Source: Candidatus Methylobacter oryzae (lineage in GTDB: Bacteria; Pseudomonadota; Gammaproteobacteria; Methylococcales; Methylomonadaceae). From it: a stretch of 44,330 bases of DNA. Made by a program: the position numbers and the translations under genes. Of the stretch, positions 43,920 to 44,330 are shown in pieces; positions within the stretch are counted from its first letter, which is position 1, and each line of letters opens with the position of its first letter. The stretch is taken from positions 1 to 44,330 of the forward strand of contig CAMAUL010000020.1 in assembly GCA_945861405.1 (NCBI GenBank), given 5' to 3'. The notes under the pieces are model-generated. The model was not told the DNA's origin. It was given only the letters and a program-made list of their open reading frames with translations, and made no database searches.

Positions 43920-44330
43920 TTACTCGATTATTGATGCAACGACGCCCGCACCTACTGTACGACCACCTTCACGGATTGCAAAGCGCAAGCCATCTTCCAT
44001 GGCAATCGGTGAAATCAGTTTTACTTTGACTGAAATATTATCGCCGGGCATAACCATTTCAACGCCTTCAGGCAGTTCAACTGCGCCGGTCACGTCGGTC
44101 GTCCTGAAATAGAACTGTGGGCGGTAGCCATTAAAGAACGGGGTATGACGACCACCTTCATCTTTAGACAAGATATAAATCTCTGAGTTGAAGTATGAAT
44201 GCGGCTTGATGGTGCCTTTGTGAGCCAATACTTGTCCACGCTCAACGTCGTCTCTTTTTGTGCCTCTCAGCAGGATGCCGACGTTATCGCCCGCTTGACC
44301 TTGATCCAGCAATTTGCGGAACATTTCCAC
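43920..44330 (-). CDS. tuf: Elongation factor Tu, C-terminal part (cut by the window edge)
   Basis: GTPase that carries aminoacyl-tRNA to the ribosome. Only the last 136 residues are in the window, from [18 protein letters not shown] (end of domain II) through domain III with [16 protein letters not shown] to the terminus [11 protein letters not shown]. The GTPase domain lies beyond the right edge. It is the upstream neighbour of rpsJ, as at the end of an str operon (rpsL-rpsG-fusA-tuf). Confidence 0.97.
   Translation of the reverse strand: MEMFRKLLDQGQAGDNVGILLRGTKRDDVERGQVLAHKGTIKPHSYFNSEIYILSKDEGGRHTPFFNGYRPQFYFRTTDVTGAVELPEGVEMVMPGDNISVKVKLISPIAMEDGLRFAIREGGRTVGAGVVASIIE

Overview
The window looks like a chromosomal segment of a gammaproteobacterium. 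Three things suggest this: the ribosomal-protein supercluster in standard bacterial order with gammaproteobacterial protein variants (RpoA, uS14 without zinc cysteines, merged S10-spc-alpha), the block tyrS / M23 peptidase / anmK / erpA / argC that I recall from Pseudomonas-type genomes next to an rRNA operon, and a Zur-ZnuD zinc module. The style of the intergenic repeats would fit a Methylococcales-like methanotroph, but no methanotrophy gene lies here, so that is only a guess.

Layout. (1) 1-8313: two near-consensus tandem promoters fire off the left edge (probably into a 16S rRNA gene). Then come tyrS (-), an M23 endopeptidase and anmK (+), erpA and argC (-), a quinone reductase plus a sulfurtransferase (+), and thpR (+). 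(2) 8291-14532: xseA and two tandem YcgR/PilZ paralogues (-), a small + strand cluster of a guanidinium-type SMR exporter with TusB and TusE/DsrC, then hslR, a rhodanese and a PRMT-like methyltransferase (-). (3) 14730-20339: a decapitated dctA remnant, a secreted nuclease, rimO, and zur followed by znuD with Zur-box-like palindromes in front of both. (4) 20499-24818: an Aer-like double-PAS chemoreceptor, a small coiled-coil protein and an alpha/beta hydrolase. (5) 24781-30073: an RND heavy-metal-type efflux pump without visible partners, an AT-rich KAP-like P-loop NTPase of unknown role (the most likely accessory gene), a repeat cluster and an orphan DUF2442 protein. (6) 30469-44330: a continuous minus-strand run of 29 genes, tuf-rpsJ to rplQ, including secY, rpmJ and rpoA.

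How it works together. The right third is translation and secretion core. The left part mixes cell-wall recycling (M23 peptidase, AnmK), Fe-S delivery (ErpA), tRNA charging and thiolation (TyrS, TusB, TusE), ribosome-related factors (RimO, Hsp15) and c-di-GMP and aerotaxis sensing. Almost every gap outside operons carries a short imperfect palindrome of a different family. No tRNA, complete rRNA, CRISPR array, transposase or integrase was recognised.
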